A stretch of 64,000 nt of DNA from contig NZ_CP017603.1 in assembly GCF_001854185.1 (NCBI RefSeq), positions 3,410,001 through 3,474,000 on the forward strand, in the 5' to 3' direction. Positions 16,881 through 25,890 of this stretch are shown one piece after another. The first letter of the stretch is position 1; every line of letters starts with the position of its first letter. Both the position numbers and the translations under genes were made by a program. The notes under the pieces were generated by a model. That model ran no database searches. It was not told where the DNA came from and saw nothing but the letters and a program-made list of their open reading frames with translations. The stretch is from Clostridium formicaceticum. Lineage in GTDB: Bacteria; Bacillota; Clostridia; Peptostreptococcales; Natronincolaceae.

Positions 16881-18293
16881 TTATCGAATATAGCCTGTGC
16901 CCATAATCTTCTTCATTACGTTAATGTATTTAGCATCCCATCTCCAGAAGAATTCATCATTAGCAGCAGTTCCTTGGAGCTCATCATCTACTTCCACTGT
17001 GAAGTTTTCGATAAGCTGTCCAATTTGAAGTGTTTCAAAATAAAGCTTTAGGGCTGTCAATATAGCAATTTGTCCTGTGTCTCCATTTAGGACTTTACCA
17101 ACATACTGTCTGTTTCCTGTAAAGGATGTGTCCTCGTCAACCATATCCATAAATTTGATAGCTCTTAGATACCCCCAGGTTTCATTTTGATCCTCTCCAT
17201 ATCTCTTTAGGGTGTTGACATCGTCCTCAATGACAACAGAGCCATCGTCGTATCTCAAGATCATAGTCCCAGCTAGGATAGAGCTTTCAATCTCTTCGTT
17301 ACTAAGATGTGTTGTTACATCGCTGAATATGGTGACTTGGTTGCAAAGTGATGCTCTCATATCTTGACTTTCTCCAAGTGCACAGATATATACAGCAACC
17401 TCTGCTGGAGTATAAGTTATTCCGTCAAGAACTCCTCCTGTAGAACCTACATTGTGAAAACCTTCATAATTATGAGCTTTGGATCTGTTATTAGCATCAT
17501 TGATGCTTTCATCCAGTTCCCCTCCTACATAGGCTCTTATCTTCTTGCCATTCTTTCTGTTTCTGTCTACCCAGGACTTAACACTTGTGTGTAGAGCTGG
17601 ATCTGTCACTCCGTCGAGGGTAAATCCATTAAACTTGTATCCTTCAAATTTGTCCATTGCATTGATGTAGTCCTCGTTTGTTACTCCTGCAGCACCGTCA
17701 TTTCCTCCTGTTAGTGCTTGTGTTACCACATCTGCAAGGGGTCCATTTGCTACCTTAGTAGCTTTTAGCCATTTGTTGTCATCATTTTCATTAATGGCCT
17801 CTATAATTTCATCCATCGTCCCTGTTAAACCAGTGAATGTATATAAAAGCCTAGTCCCTTCGTGTAATACAATGTCTTTCGCCTCTTCATTCACAATGCT
17901 TGGTCTAACTGTGACTTTGAACTCTCTGGTGCTTGGATATTTTGTCTCAATCTTTAGTGCATCGGCATCGGATGTATTTTTCAATGTCACCTCTGCCACC
18001 TTTTCACTTCCATCGGTTAACCTGTATAGCAATAACTGTCTTGGTCCACCCAATAAAGCAAGTCTACCAAGTTTATAGGCTGTGTAATTGCTATCCGAAC
18101 CGAAGTTGTCCATTAATGCTCTTTCTGATGTTATAGACACAACCTCTTTAGCTGGTCCCCAGTTTGCTTTTACAGGCATTGCCACAATACCTCGCTGGCC
18201 CATCTGGATCCTCGCCAGTGCTGCAGCTTTAAATCTGTTATAAAACCCAGGTCTAATAGGTCTATCCGTTTCCGACCATGTTCCGCTCGCCAT
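16881..18293 (-). CDS. Tail sheath protein (XkdK-like)
   Basis: 470 residues. Contractile tail sheath: N-terminal RPGFYNRFKAAALARIQMGQRGIVAMP, central TGGNDGAAGVTNEDYINAMDKFEGYKFN, C-terminal FTGNRQYVGKVLNGDTGQIAILTALKLYF. Length and order match PBSX XkdK. Its presence makes the phage a myovirus-type virion. AAGGAGG ribosome binding site. Confidence 0.95.
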   Translation of the reverse strand: MASGTWSETDRPIRPGFYNRFKAAALARIQMGQRGIVAMPVKANWGPAKEVVSITSERALMDNFGSDSNYTAYKLGRLALLGGPRQLLLYRLTDGSEKVAEVTLKNTSDADALKIETKYPSTREFKVTVRPSIVNEEAKDIVLHEGTRLLYTFTGLTGTMDEIIEAINENDDNKWLKATKVANGPLADVVTQALTGGNDGAAGVTNEDYINAMDKFEGYKFNGFTLDGVTDPALHTSVKSWVDRNRKNGKKIRAYVGGELDESINDANNRSKAHNYEGFHNVGSTGGVLDGITYTPAEVAVYICALGESQDMRASLCNQVTIFSDVTTHLSNEEIESSILAGTMILRYDDGSVVIEDDVNTLKRYGEDQNETWGYLRAIKFMDMVDEDTSFTGNRQYVGKVLNGDTGQIAILTALKLYFETLQIGQLIENFTVEVDDELQGTAANDEFFWRWDAKYINVMKKIMGTGYIR

Positions 18294-18295
18294 GA

Positions 18296-18526
18296 TTACT
18301 TAACCTCCTTTTTAGGTTGATTCACTTTCTTTTTTAAGAATTGATTCACCTTAGTATTAAAATCTTCTTTGGACATTTCTTTTTCCTTGCAATTAAATAG
18401 AGCACCCGCAGCAATTTCGGTTCTGTATCCTGTAATAGCTTTGCTATTCAATAACAGTTCCTCGACCGGGTACTTGTGCTCTGTAGGTTTTGGAGCTGAT
18501 TTTGTTGTTTTCTTGGTATCGCTCAT
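18296..18526 (-). CDS. Small tail-region protein upstream of the sheath
   Basis: 76 residues, Lys-rich, with VEELLLNSKAITGYRTEIAAGALF then a helical Lys tail. Small proteins of this shape precede the sheath in several Gram-positive myophages. The ATG at 18526 has GAGGAGG. Function unknown, perhaps a sheath chaperone. Confidence 0.7.
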   Translation of the reverse strand: MSDTKKTTKSAPKPTEHKYPVEELLLNSKAITGYRTEIAAGALFNCKEKEMSKEDFNTKVNQFLKKKVNQPKKEVK

Positions 18527-18537
18527 CTTATACCTCC

Positions 18538-19356
18538 TCAATTAACTTGGCCCCTGCTATAGATACGTTCTATAAAGGTGCCTCCTCTTTCTATGCTATT
18601 TATCCTAGTCATTGTGACCGTAATTTGACCGATGCCCAGCATGTCACTATCTCTGTTTTCTCTAATAGACTTTATTGTTAGGTATCTCCTGTCCTCTATG
18701 TCTAAAGGGATTTTAATAGCCCTCATTAGAGATTGCTCTATAGTGTCTATGATCTGATTCCTTTCGTCTTTTTTGTCGCTTACAACATGGATCCTAATCT
18801 CTCTATTTTCCCTGTAGGATGAATGGTTTATTTCTTCGGTTGTCTTGCTTATTGTTCGACATAAAACAGAAGGAACTTGGAAATCTTCTCTCCAAGCTCC
18901 CTTATATGATTTAGCTCCGGTCACTTCCTCGGTAAATTCTGCAGTAGCCTTTTCCCAGGTGTCGGTTGAGCTATCTGTTTCATGTAAGGCTATGACTGAA
19001 AAATTCAAACCTCTTACAATAGCTTTCCACTCTTCGTCCACCATATCTTGCCCTATGGTTCCGTTAAAAGTGGCGGTGTATGATAGGCCTGTGTTTGGAT
19101 CGGTAAATGTTTTTAGATCCAGAGCCTCTATAGTTTCGAGCATAAGATTGTCCAATGTCTGAAAAGAGCCTAAATCAGCATATATCCAAACCTCTAGAGC
19201 TCTCTGGAAACTTGTAGGATCCTGTCTCGATGAGTCTGTTCCTTGCACCACCACTCCATAAGGCTTAGGAGTATTATGTTTAGGGACGTTAGGTTCATAG
19301 CAATCCTTTAGAGTTGCAACATTGTCTAATATCTGTTTTCTCACTCCTGCCCTCAT
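18538..19356 (-). CDS. Tail terminator/completion-like protein
   Basis: 272 residues with mixed alpha/beta character and what may be two related halves (LEVWIYADLGSFQTLDNLMLETIEAL versus REIRIHVVSDKKDERNQIIDTIEQSLM). The LD-x-hydrophobic helix pattern is like neck/tail terminator proteins. It lies between the gp10-like neck gene and the sheath, the expected place. Family assignment uncertain. Confidence 0.6.
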   Translation of the reverse strand: MRAGVRKQILDNVATLKDCYEPNVPKHNTPKPYGVVVQGTDSSRQDPTSFQRALEVWIYADLGSFQTLDNLMLETIEALDLKTFTDPNTGLSYTATFNGTIGQDMVDEEWKAIVRGLNFSVIALHETDSSTDTWEKATAEFTEEVTGAKSYKGAWREDFQVPSVLCRTISKTTEEINHSSYRENREIRIHVVSDKKDERNQIIDTIEQSLMRAIKIPLDIEDRRYLTIKSIRENRDSDMLGIGQITVTMTRINSIERGGTFIERIYSRGQVN

Positions 19357-19366
19357 CTAATCACTC

Positions 19367-19777
19367 CTATTCACTGGCCCACCAATCTGATACATTCTCC
19401 ATAAGCCTATTCTTGTTGTTTTTCAAGGTGTTTTCAAGCACTGGATGAGCTCTTGTACCTGGGTGATTGACCATTTTTACCGGGTGAGCTGCTCCACTCC
19501 AATACAATGCCTTTTTATTCTTAGGCCTTATAATGTGAGGCGGACTTCCTTCTTCCAGGACAGCTCCGTATTTAACTCCATGAGCAAGATATATAGTTAA
19601 ATCTCTTCCTCTGCCATCAACACCAGAATGTATAGACTGTCTTGCATGACTGGTCCTATCTCTCCATGTAGCACCTCTTTTAGCCTCTGATGATAATATT
19701 CCAGCGAAATTTAGGAGAATCATATGGGTTCCTGCTAGCTTTCTATTGATGTATTCCGTTGATCTAGATGATATCAT
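19367..19777 (-). CDS. HK97 gp10-like neck/tail-completion protein
   Basis: 136 residues. The motif YLAHGVKYGAVLEEGSPPHIIRPKNKKALYW is split by typical HK97-gp10/XkdJ features (GxxYAxxxExGt, then a Pro-rich loop and HPGTRAHPVLENTL). The ATG overlaps the preceding stop (TAATGA) and has GAGGGTGA. Connects head and tail. Confidence 0.75.
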   Translation of the reverse strand: MISSRSTEYINRKLAGTHMILLNFAGILSSEAKRGATWRDRTSHARQSIHSGVDGRGRDLTIYLAHGVKYGAVLEEGSPPHIIRPKNKKALYWSGAAHPVKMVNHPGTRAHPVLENTLKNNKNRLMENVSDWWASE

Positions 19778-20154
19778 TAGCTCACCCTCTTTAATTCGCA
19801 TTGGTACCCACACACTTCACCTTTTACAACCTGTGGGTATATTGCCAGAACCTCCATTTTCCCATAAGGAGATCCAAATTCTATTCTCTCTTCGGATAGA
19901 TCCGTAAGGTCTGCAGTATGATCTGCCAGCATTCCATATTTTTTACTGGTATCTGCAGTTCCTTTCGTATCACTTATCACTGAAACTTCCGGGTTTTTCT
20001 GTTGGAATATCCTCACCGTTAACGTCCTGCTGGAATCGTCAATCGACCAGGCACCATCGACTATCTTTCTGGTAGATACACCTATTGTTATCTCCGTTGG
20101 ATTTTCTTCAATGGTATTTATGATATCCTGTTTTCTTTCGTCTGCAGTTACCAT
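19777..20154 (-). CDS. Head-closure/neck protein
   Basis: 125 residues, beta-rich (ITIGVSTRKIVDGAWSIDD, LTVRIFQQKNPEVSVIS, MEVLAIYPQVVKGEVCGYQ). By order it is the head-closure (SPP1 gp16-type/PBSX XkdH) protein. Coupled at both ends (1-bp overlaps). Confidence 0.65.
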   Translation of the reverse strand: MVTADERKQDIINTIEENPTEITIGVSTRKIVDGAWSIDDSSRTLTVRIFQQKNPEVSVISDTKGTADTSKKYGMLADHTADLTDLSEERIEFGSPYGKMEVLAIYPQVVKGEVCGYQCELKRVS

Positions 20155-20474
20155 TAGGTCCTCACCTCTGCATTCGTCCTCAAAATAAAGCTACCTGCAT
20201 TGGTTCTACAAGTGCACTTAGCCTTGAAGTATTCTGCATTGCTTAAGGCTGCCTTTATTTGGTCGTTTATTCCGGCTTTCTCGTAGGATTCTATTCCAAC
20301 TGTGTACTTTTTGGTATCAGTTAGGTTTAATCTAGTAGCAATTAAGCTCCAGCCTTCCGATACAGCACAATATAGGCACCCTGCCTCATCGAGTAGCATT
20401 TGCAGTTCCTCTGGAGAGAATATTTTCCCCTCTTTATCGTTTAAATAAAGTTGGAGTTTAGTTATATCATCCAT
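20154..20474 (-). CDS. Head-tail connector (gp6/XkdG-neighbour type)
   Basis: 106 residues, mostly helical: LQLYLNDKEGKIFSPEELQMLLDEAG then EGWSLIATRLNLTD, the profile of the adaptor that binds under the portal. First gene after the capsid terminator. The two Cys in CTCR are unusual for this family. Confidence 0.6.
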   Translation of the reverse strand: MDDITKLQLYLNDKEGKIFSPEELQMLLDEAGCLYCAVSEGWSLIATRLNLTDTKKYTVGIESYEKAGINDQIKAALSNAEYFKAKCTCRTNAGSFILRTNAEVRT

Positions 20475-20495
20475 ACAATCCCTCCTAAAACAAAA

Positions 20496-20520
20496 GGATA
20501 ATGCTTTTTAAGGCATTACC
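20496..20520 (-). terminator. Intrinsic terminator after the major capsid gene
   Basis: GGTAATGC pairs with GCATTATCC and is followed on the minus strand by TTTTGTTTT. It overlaps the capsid stop. A partial terminator here would lift capsid over tail expression. Confidence 0.6.
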
Positions 20521-21550
20521 CTAATGTGATTTCTTGAACATTCTCATCGATTGCTGCAAATACACCTCTATAGCAATATGCAACGATTTGCTCTTCTACT
20601 AATCTTGAAACGTCTTTGTTTCCAGATTCCACAGTGTAGTCTCTCTTAACCAATTCTTTAAATCCTCTCTTCGGTCTGACCAAATATGCTTTTCCTTGAT
20701 CTACACCTTTGTACTCATGATGTTTCTTGCCTACTGTAACTTCCCATCCGTCGTAGTAGACTACAGAGTTAATTCCAGAGATAGCTGGATATACGGTACC
20801 GTTGATTTGGTGGCCACCTTTAAGGGCCATTTCAATGTCCATGGCATCTGCTGAATTAGCAAGTAAAACAGTTCCTGGTCTCTTTGCTGTTCTAGAAGTT
20901 TTGACAGCCTCCGCTATCGTTTTGTACATTCCTAACCATACTGGATCCCCTTCTTCTCCTTTGAAGGCTGTTTTGTTTGCGGCCTTGTAATTGTAATTAA
21001 TGATAGGGAACAGGTGTAAATGGTTCAATAATGCATTGTATGCCTCGCCCATCGACTTATTCAATAACTCAACGTTGAACGTCTCGTTAAAATCGATCAT
21101 TTTCTTTGTGTACTCAAACCCAGTAGTATAGGTTTTAATTCTTGCTGTAGGTCCATGTTCTGCAGCAATGCTACCGAATTTAACTTCGTCGCCTTCCATA
21201 TGCTCTAAGAATACACAGTTTCCGTGCATTGCCCATTTTGCATCTAATACTTCTGGAAAGTTAGGATCTGTTATATTGTCATAGATTGGCTGGTAAAGCA
21301 ATTGAACCTGCTCTTTTCCAAGCTCCACATCCAGAACCACTTTCCTAAGTAGGTCTTTCAGCTCCGAAACAGACCCGAAGTTGATCATCTCTCCCAGTGG
21401 TTTACCGAAGTCTAAAAGATCCATTTCTCCGTTTACGATTTTCTTTATTGCATAGTCAATCTCTCCAGCGACTACAAAAGGAACCTTCTGCTCAATGCTT
21501 TGTTTTCTACGTTGTTCCAACAGTGTATCTTGACTAAATACCTTAATCAT
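20516..21550 (-). CDS. Major capsid protein
   Basis: 344 residues; position after the decoration-like gene and protease/scaffold, length and the C-terminal pattern (AISGINSVVYYDGWEVTVG; KRGFKELVKRDYTVESGNKD) fit an HK97-fold major capsid protein of the clostridial myophage/XkdG group. The first 65 residues contain AGEID, NGEMD and LGEMI, resembling the motif repeated in the protease/scaffold protein, so the N-terminal arm may be processed during maturation. Confidence 0.8.
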   Translation of the reverse strand: MIKVFSQDTLLEQRRKQSIEQKVPFVVAGEIDYAIKKIVNGEMDLLDFGKPLGEMINFGSVSELKDLLRKVVLDVELGKEQVQLLYQPIYDNITDPNFPEVLDAKWAMHGNCVFLEHMEGDEVKFGSIAAEHGPTARIKTYTTGFEYTKKMIDFNETFNVELLNKSMGEAYNALLNHLHLFPIINYNYKAANKTAFKGEEGDPVWLGMYKTIAEAVKTSRTAKRPGTVLLANSADAMDIEMALKGGHQINGTVYPAISGINSVVYYDGWEVTVGKKHHEYKGVDQGKAYLVRPKRGFKELVKRDYTVESGNKDVSRLVEEQIVAYCYRGVFAAIDENVQEITLG

Positions 21551-21561
21551 CTATATCCCTC

Positions 21562-21972
21562 CTATACTTGTTGTGGTAGCAAAATAAAGTGGATTACATT
21601 GCTAGCATCTTTTTTATTGGTTACTTTGCCTACTAATCTGTTTGGTGTTTCTGTTGTTCCTGGATTAGTTGTAAGTTTTTTAGTTGAGGCCTTGTAATAA
21701 ACTAGGTCTCCTTTGTTGAATGCATCTGCAGCAGTAATTTGATCTGTTTCATATTCTGCCTGCTCAATATTCAAACCAATAGCAGCAGTTTCACCTGCCT
21801 CCGTTTTTGCACTTTCCATTGCCACTCCAAAGAACCCATCTAATAATACAAAAGTTTGAGCTACTACGGTGGTGTTTTCTGGTACAGTTACCTGCAAGCC
21901 TTTTCCGTCACTTATTTTAGCTCTGTTGATTGGTGTAATGGTACTAGGTGTTGGTTGCCCTTTAAATGCCAT
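21562..21972 (-). CDS. Capsid decoration/stabilisation protein (DUF2190-like)
   Basis: 136 residues, beta-rich and small-residue rich (VVAQTFVLLDGFFGVAMES, AADAFNKGDLVYYKASTKKL). DUF2190-type proteins adjacent to capsid genes cap or stabilise heads. Between the protease/scaffold and capsid genes; ribosome binding site GAGGAGG. Confidence 0.7.
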   Translation of the reverse strand: MAFKGQPTPSTITPINRAKISDGKGLQVTVPENTTVVAQTFVLLDGFFGVAMESAKTEAGETAAIGLNIEQAEYETDQITAADAFNKGDLVYYKASTKKLTTNPGTTETPNRLVGKVTNKKDASNVIHFILLPQQV

Positions 21973-21990
21973 CGTTTATTCCTCCTCTAA

Positions 21991-23367
21991 TTAAATTTGT
22001 GCCCTTTTAGATCTTAATCCACTTGTTGTAGATGTAGCAGATCCGATTCCAGGGCCTTGGTCAATGTGTTTATCTGACAATACTTTTTTCATTAAGTCGT
22101 CTGCAAGAATCTTGTCGATTTCCCCTGCAATTATTTCCTCTGTAGCTCCATCTTCTACTTTAAGCATTTTCTTAACCAGGCCTTGAGCCATCTCGCCAGT
22201 TACTTTTTCCTCTACAACCTTATCGATTGTTTTAGTGAAGTCTTTCTGACTCGATTCTTCCAGTGCCTTCTTGCTATTCTTAGCCACTTCGATTACATCC
22301 ATTTCCCCTGTTACTCCAAGGGCTTCTTTTACCTTGCCAAGGATTTTCTTAGCCTCTACCGCCTCCTTGATTTCTTCCATCTCCCCAGCTAGTTTATCCG
22401 GTGTGATGGCCATTTCTCCAAACACTTGGTTATATGTTACTTTGCCAGTTTGGAGTAAACCGTTTAGGTTGCTAATTAACTCTTTGAAATCCATCTTTTT
22501 TCCTCCTTTATTCATTTCGCCTGCAGGTGTTGCAGGTTCATATATTTTTTTCTCAACTACCTCTGTCTTTTCCCCTAGTTTAACCTCTTGGTTGTCTATG
22601 ATGAACGGAATGCTATACAGCTTGGCGGGTTGGTTTTGTTGCTCATATTCCATAATTGCAGTATTGTTGTCATACCTAATACTCCTCACCCAAACATAAT
22701 CATGGTCACCGATTGAGAAGTAATCTTTAGCTGCAGCTCTTAGATCCTCTCTAAGCTTTTCAAAGGTACCATCAAGCTGTTCTCCTGTTATGTCGTTCAT
22801 TTCCATGCCAACAATCTTTGTGGGCATTCCTGGGCGATGTAATGGAGTCCAATCTATAGATAATGGTTCATATCCCACTACCTCCATTTCTCCGGTTGTT
22901 TGATTTTTTCTTAAATCCGGAAAACCAAATATGCTCACTTCTTGGATTCTTTTGGTCCTTATCCACCTTTTGAGGCTTTTTGCATCCGCATCTACCAAGC
23001 CTCTAAAATAAGCTTTATCGCCTCTCATTTCTGCCCCTATCCAGTGTGTTGCTGGTGGAACGAACTCTGTCGATACATCCTCTGGCCTTTGATGCCCCAA
23101 AAACCCATTTAACGTGTATTGCTTTGTATATTCCACAATGTCCTGCAAGCTTTTAGGAGTATAATTCCACCCTCTCTTGCTCTTGCCTGCTGGAATTTCT
23201 ACAACAACCTCTAGGGGATCCTCGTCCATTTGTTTCATTTGCTCGACATCTACATTCTGTGCTAATGGTATATCTCCTGGAGAAATACTCGTTGCCAACA
23301 TTGCACTGATATTGTCTATCTCTCCGTGTATGGCTTTTTGTTCTCCTGCTAATATCCTAGCTTTCAT
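21991..23367 (-). CDS. Prohead protease-scaffold fusion (XkdF-like)
   Basis: 458 residues. The N-terminal half (about 1-260) resembles XkdF-type capsid maturation proteins (LNGFLGHQRPEDVSTEFVPPATHWIGAEMRG split here by length; SIFGFPDLRKNQ; PLSIDWTPLHRPGMPT). The C-terminal about 180 residues are charged coiled-coil scaffold. Eleven Gly-Glu sites occur, most as (A/T/F/H)GE(M/I/Q), spread from the N terminus through the scaffold; they may be self-cleavage sites. A catalytic Ser/His pair could not be fixed by eye. Confidence 0.75.
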   Translation of the reverse strand: MKARILAGEQKAIHGEIDNISAMLATSISPGDIPLAQNVDVEQMKQMDEDPLEVVVEIPAGKSKRGWNYTPKSLQDIVEYTKQYTLNGFLGHQRPEDVSTEFVPPATHWIGAEMRGDKAYFRGLVDADAKSLKRWIRTKRIQEVSIFGFPDLRKNQTTGEMEVVGYEPLSIDWTPLHRPGMPTKIVGMEMNDITGEQLDGTFEKLREDLRAAAKDYFSIGDHDYVWVRSIRYDNNTAIMEYEQQNQPAKLYSIPFIIDNQEVKLGEKTEVVEKKIYEPATPAGEMNKGGKKMDFKELISNLNGLLQTGKVTYNQVFGEMAITPDKLAGEMEEIKEAVEAKKILGKVKEALGVTGEMDVIEVAKNSKKALEESSQKDFTKTIDKVVEEKVTGEMAQGLVKKMLKVEDGATEEIIAGEIDKILADDLMKKVLSDKHIDQGPGIGSATSTTSGLRSKRAQI

Positions 23368-23384
23368 ATTCTTGTTTCACCTCC

Positions 23385-24401
23385 TTATGCTGCATAGTAA
23401 TCTTGGTACCATCGCTCTAGATCTGGTTGCGATGTTGGATTTTGTTCCCAAGCTCTTAACCTCGCTACTAATTCCTCTGGCTCCTCATTAATAGTAGTCA
23501 TAATGCATAGACAGTTTGGGTGAAAAGGATAGAGCGGAGCTTTGTCTAGGGGATATCCCCCTGGTCCTAATCCGTAATCATCTGCCATGGTTATTGGATC
23601 ACAGATGTCATACTTTGGGTGACTTGCAGATAATATATATTTAATCCCTTTAGTAGCTGGGTTGAGATGGGCTGCTTTTGTAGTTCCCATGCCATAAGCT
23701 GATGTCATTTCAGTTCTAGCCAATCTTAAAGCCTCATAGCTAATATCCTCCGGTATTCTGCCTGGCATTCTGGCCATCATATTAGGGTAACCTTTAGCAA
23801 ATGATTTCTTGCCCTTTTTAACATAGTTCTCTATGCCTCTGGCCACAGTCAAGCAATCTTCTCCACTGGCCACACCGGATGTTAAGATATTATTAATGCT
23901 CTTTCGGTAGTTTTGGTTCTTATTCCATATCTGTTCGCTAAGCTTAAGACCGTATCTACTCCTAGACCACATGGCCTCTGCAGCATCGATATTCATTCTG
24001 TAAAAAGTGTCCTTGACCATGCTTTTGGATACTCTTATTATGCCAGATCTATCAACGAGGTCTAGTGTTATTCTTTTGGAGTATCCAGAGCCTGTCTCGA
24101 GATTTCTTTTGATATAATTATCAAAATTAATTGTAAGTTGCCCATTTAACTCGTCCATTCTGGATTTAATCTCTTGCTGGATCCGTCTTAGCCTAGCCTG
24201 GTCAAAAGTATTAAGGTTTCCCTCTGCTACTTGTAAGGAGATTCTCCTGGACATATTTTCATAGATTTCTCTTATCTCCTGCTCCTGGTCTAGTCTTAGC
24301 TCCATAAATTCTTTTCTCTGTTGCAATGCCCAGGAAACATATGAGCCACTTTCTTCTATTAGCTTATCCACTCCTATGTTGGTGCCTATTTTCTTACTCA
24401 T
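23385..24401 (-). CDS. Phage head morphogenesis protein (SPP1 gp7/Mu gpF type)
   Basis: About 338 residues. N-terminal helices, then the minor-head fold ending in the Cys/His cluster typical of the family (ILSASHPKYDICDPI, APLYPFHPNCLCIMTT). It is thought to sit inside the head near the portal and assist DNA delivery. It overlaps the portal gene end. Confidence 0.88.
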   Translation of the reverse strand: MSKKIGTNIGVDKLIEESGSYVSWALQQRKEFMELRLDQEQEIREIYENMSRRISLQVAEGNLNTFDQARLRRIQQEIKSRMDELNGQLTINFDNYIKRNLETGSGYSKRITLDLVDRSGIIRVSKSMVKDTFYRMNIDAAEAMWSRSRYGLKLSEQIWNKNQNYRKSINNILTSGVASGEDCLTVARGIENYVKKGKKSFAKGYPNMMARMPGRIPEDISYEALRLARTEMTSAYGMGTTKAAHLNPATKGIKYILSASHPKYDICDPITMADDYGLGPGGYPLDKAPLYPFHPNCLCIMTTINEEPEELVARLRAWEQNPTSQPDLERWYQDYYAA

Positions 24402-25890
24402 CCTCATCACCTAGCAATGCCTCGTCTATTTTAGCAACCTCATCTACCCAGCCTTCATGGTCACGGAACCTATTCCTCATTCTCCTGGTTCTCATGATCT
24501 TTTCTCTTTCTCCTGGAACCTCCGGATCGGTAGAGAGGTATTCTCCCATGGTGTCTACGTATTCTGATAAAAAGTTTACTGCAGCCTCTTCTGATATGAT
24601 GTTGGCATTTAAGGCCTCGTTTAATGCCGATGTAATATGCTTTAACGTCTCGGCCATGGCTTTATCGTCTCTTGGATCCACTTCATCCCAACCTAGGGAC
24701 ACAGTGTAATCTGAAAACTTGTAACCTCTTACTTGGCTTGACATTGCCAATACCATTCTGGCTAACAGTTGCCATTGCTCTGCGAATTGTTCTCTTTTTC
24801 TCTTGATTTTATTTACCATGATAGGCATTTGCTCTTTGACACTAGCCAGTGCACTTGGGGTATGAACTCCGAATATGAATTCTGGTGTCTCTGAAATATC
24901 TACGATGCAATAAAAAATCATTTTTAGCAATTCCTTTGCATCTCCGGTGGCACTTTTTACCTCGATGAACTGTGCATCCTCGTCCTGGGTAAAGAATAGA
25001 ATTTCATGGCCATCTAGATTGATGGTCCCTCCTTCTTTAGCAAACTTCACTGGATCCTCTATGCCGAAGTTATTGGCTAAGAAACCAGCCACATCCTTTA
25101 GTTTTAATTTTAACTTTGGTGTACTGTGCATCTTAGACCCTTTTAGAGCATGGATCATTACATCGTGGTATGCTTTTATATAGGGTTCTATAGGTTCGAT
25201 ATCACTCTGACCAAACTTCATAGTTTCGTCTGGTTCGTTTTTAAAGTGGATGATAGGTATAAAACCCCAAGTGTTTGAAAAAGTCCCCGATTCAATGCCC
25301 TCTGGCTTGTCACCTGTGATTTCTATCGTCCTCTCCTCGGCTGTAATAGTCTGTTTTATTGTCGCAGTCTTTTTAACATCACTTAAGCTAGTCCATTCTT
25401 GCTTGCTTTCCAATATATAAGCTATGGGTTCCCTGGTAATTGGATCTAATATGATGTCCTTTACTTCCTCCGGAGGGATGATGTTGTAAATAAGCCTCTC
25501 TTTTTTCTCTGGGTATAAAGGATTGTTTCTCTTTTCTCTAGTGATCCACACATAACAATCCCCTAACTTCAAGGCATTGCTGTGAGTCCTTATCATTTTG
25601 GAGGTGTTCTCGAGGGAGAAGTCGTTTAATAGCTCCTGTGCATCCTCGTCCTCTATGGTGTAGTGAGGTACCCCCATAAATCCAACGGTTGAATTAATAA
25701 CCGGTTTTATAAATGCAGAACCAAGTTCATACTTCTTGTTTTTGTTCTGATATAATTCTCTGGCCAATTGATAATCTACTTTGGAACTATCAAGGGTATA
25801 GGTGGTAAAAGATGTACCTCTAATCCTCATCATTTCGCCAGATATTTTATTCCTTAACCAGTGATAAGGATTAAAAAAGTTCTTACCCAT
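24394..25890 (-). CDS. Portal protein
   Basis: 498 residues, SPP1-gp6-like portal family (LARELYQNKNKKYELGSAFIKPVI; YVWITREKRNNPLYPEK; RKREQFAEQWQLLARMVL). Forms the dodecameric DNA channel. Residues 17-21 read SGEMM, resembling the suspected protease motif. It starts within the terminase end (8-bp overlap). Confidence 0.9.
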   Translation of the reverse strand: MGKNFFNPYHWLRNKISGEMMRIRGTSFTTYTLDSSKVDYQLARELYQNKNKKYELGSAFIKPVINSTVGFMGVPHYTIEDEDAQELLNDFSLENTSKMIRTHSNALKLGDCYVWITREKRNNPLYPEKKERLIYNIIPPEEVKDIILDPITREPIAYILESKQEWTSLSDVKKTATIKQTITAEERTIEITGDKPEGIESGTFSNTWGFIPIIHFKNEPDETMKFGQSDIEPIEPYIKAYHDVMIHALKGSKMHSTPKLKLKLKDVAGFLANNFGIEDPVKFAKEGGTINLDGHEILFFTQDEDAQFIEVKSATGDAKELLKMIFYCIVDISETPEFIFGVHTPSALASVKEQMPIMVNKIKRKREQFAEQWQLLARMVLAMSSQVRGYKFSDYTVSLGWDEVDPRDDKAMAETLKHITSALNEALNANIISEEAAVNFLSEYVDTMGEYLSTDPEVPGEREKIMRTRRMRNRFRDHEGWVDEVAKIDEALLGDEDE

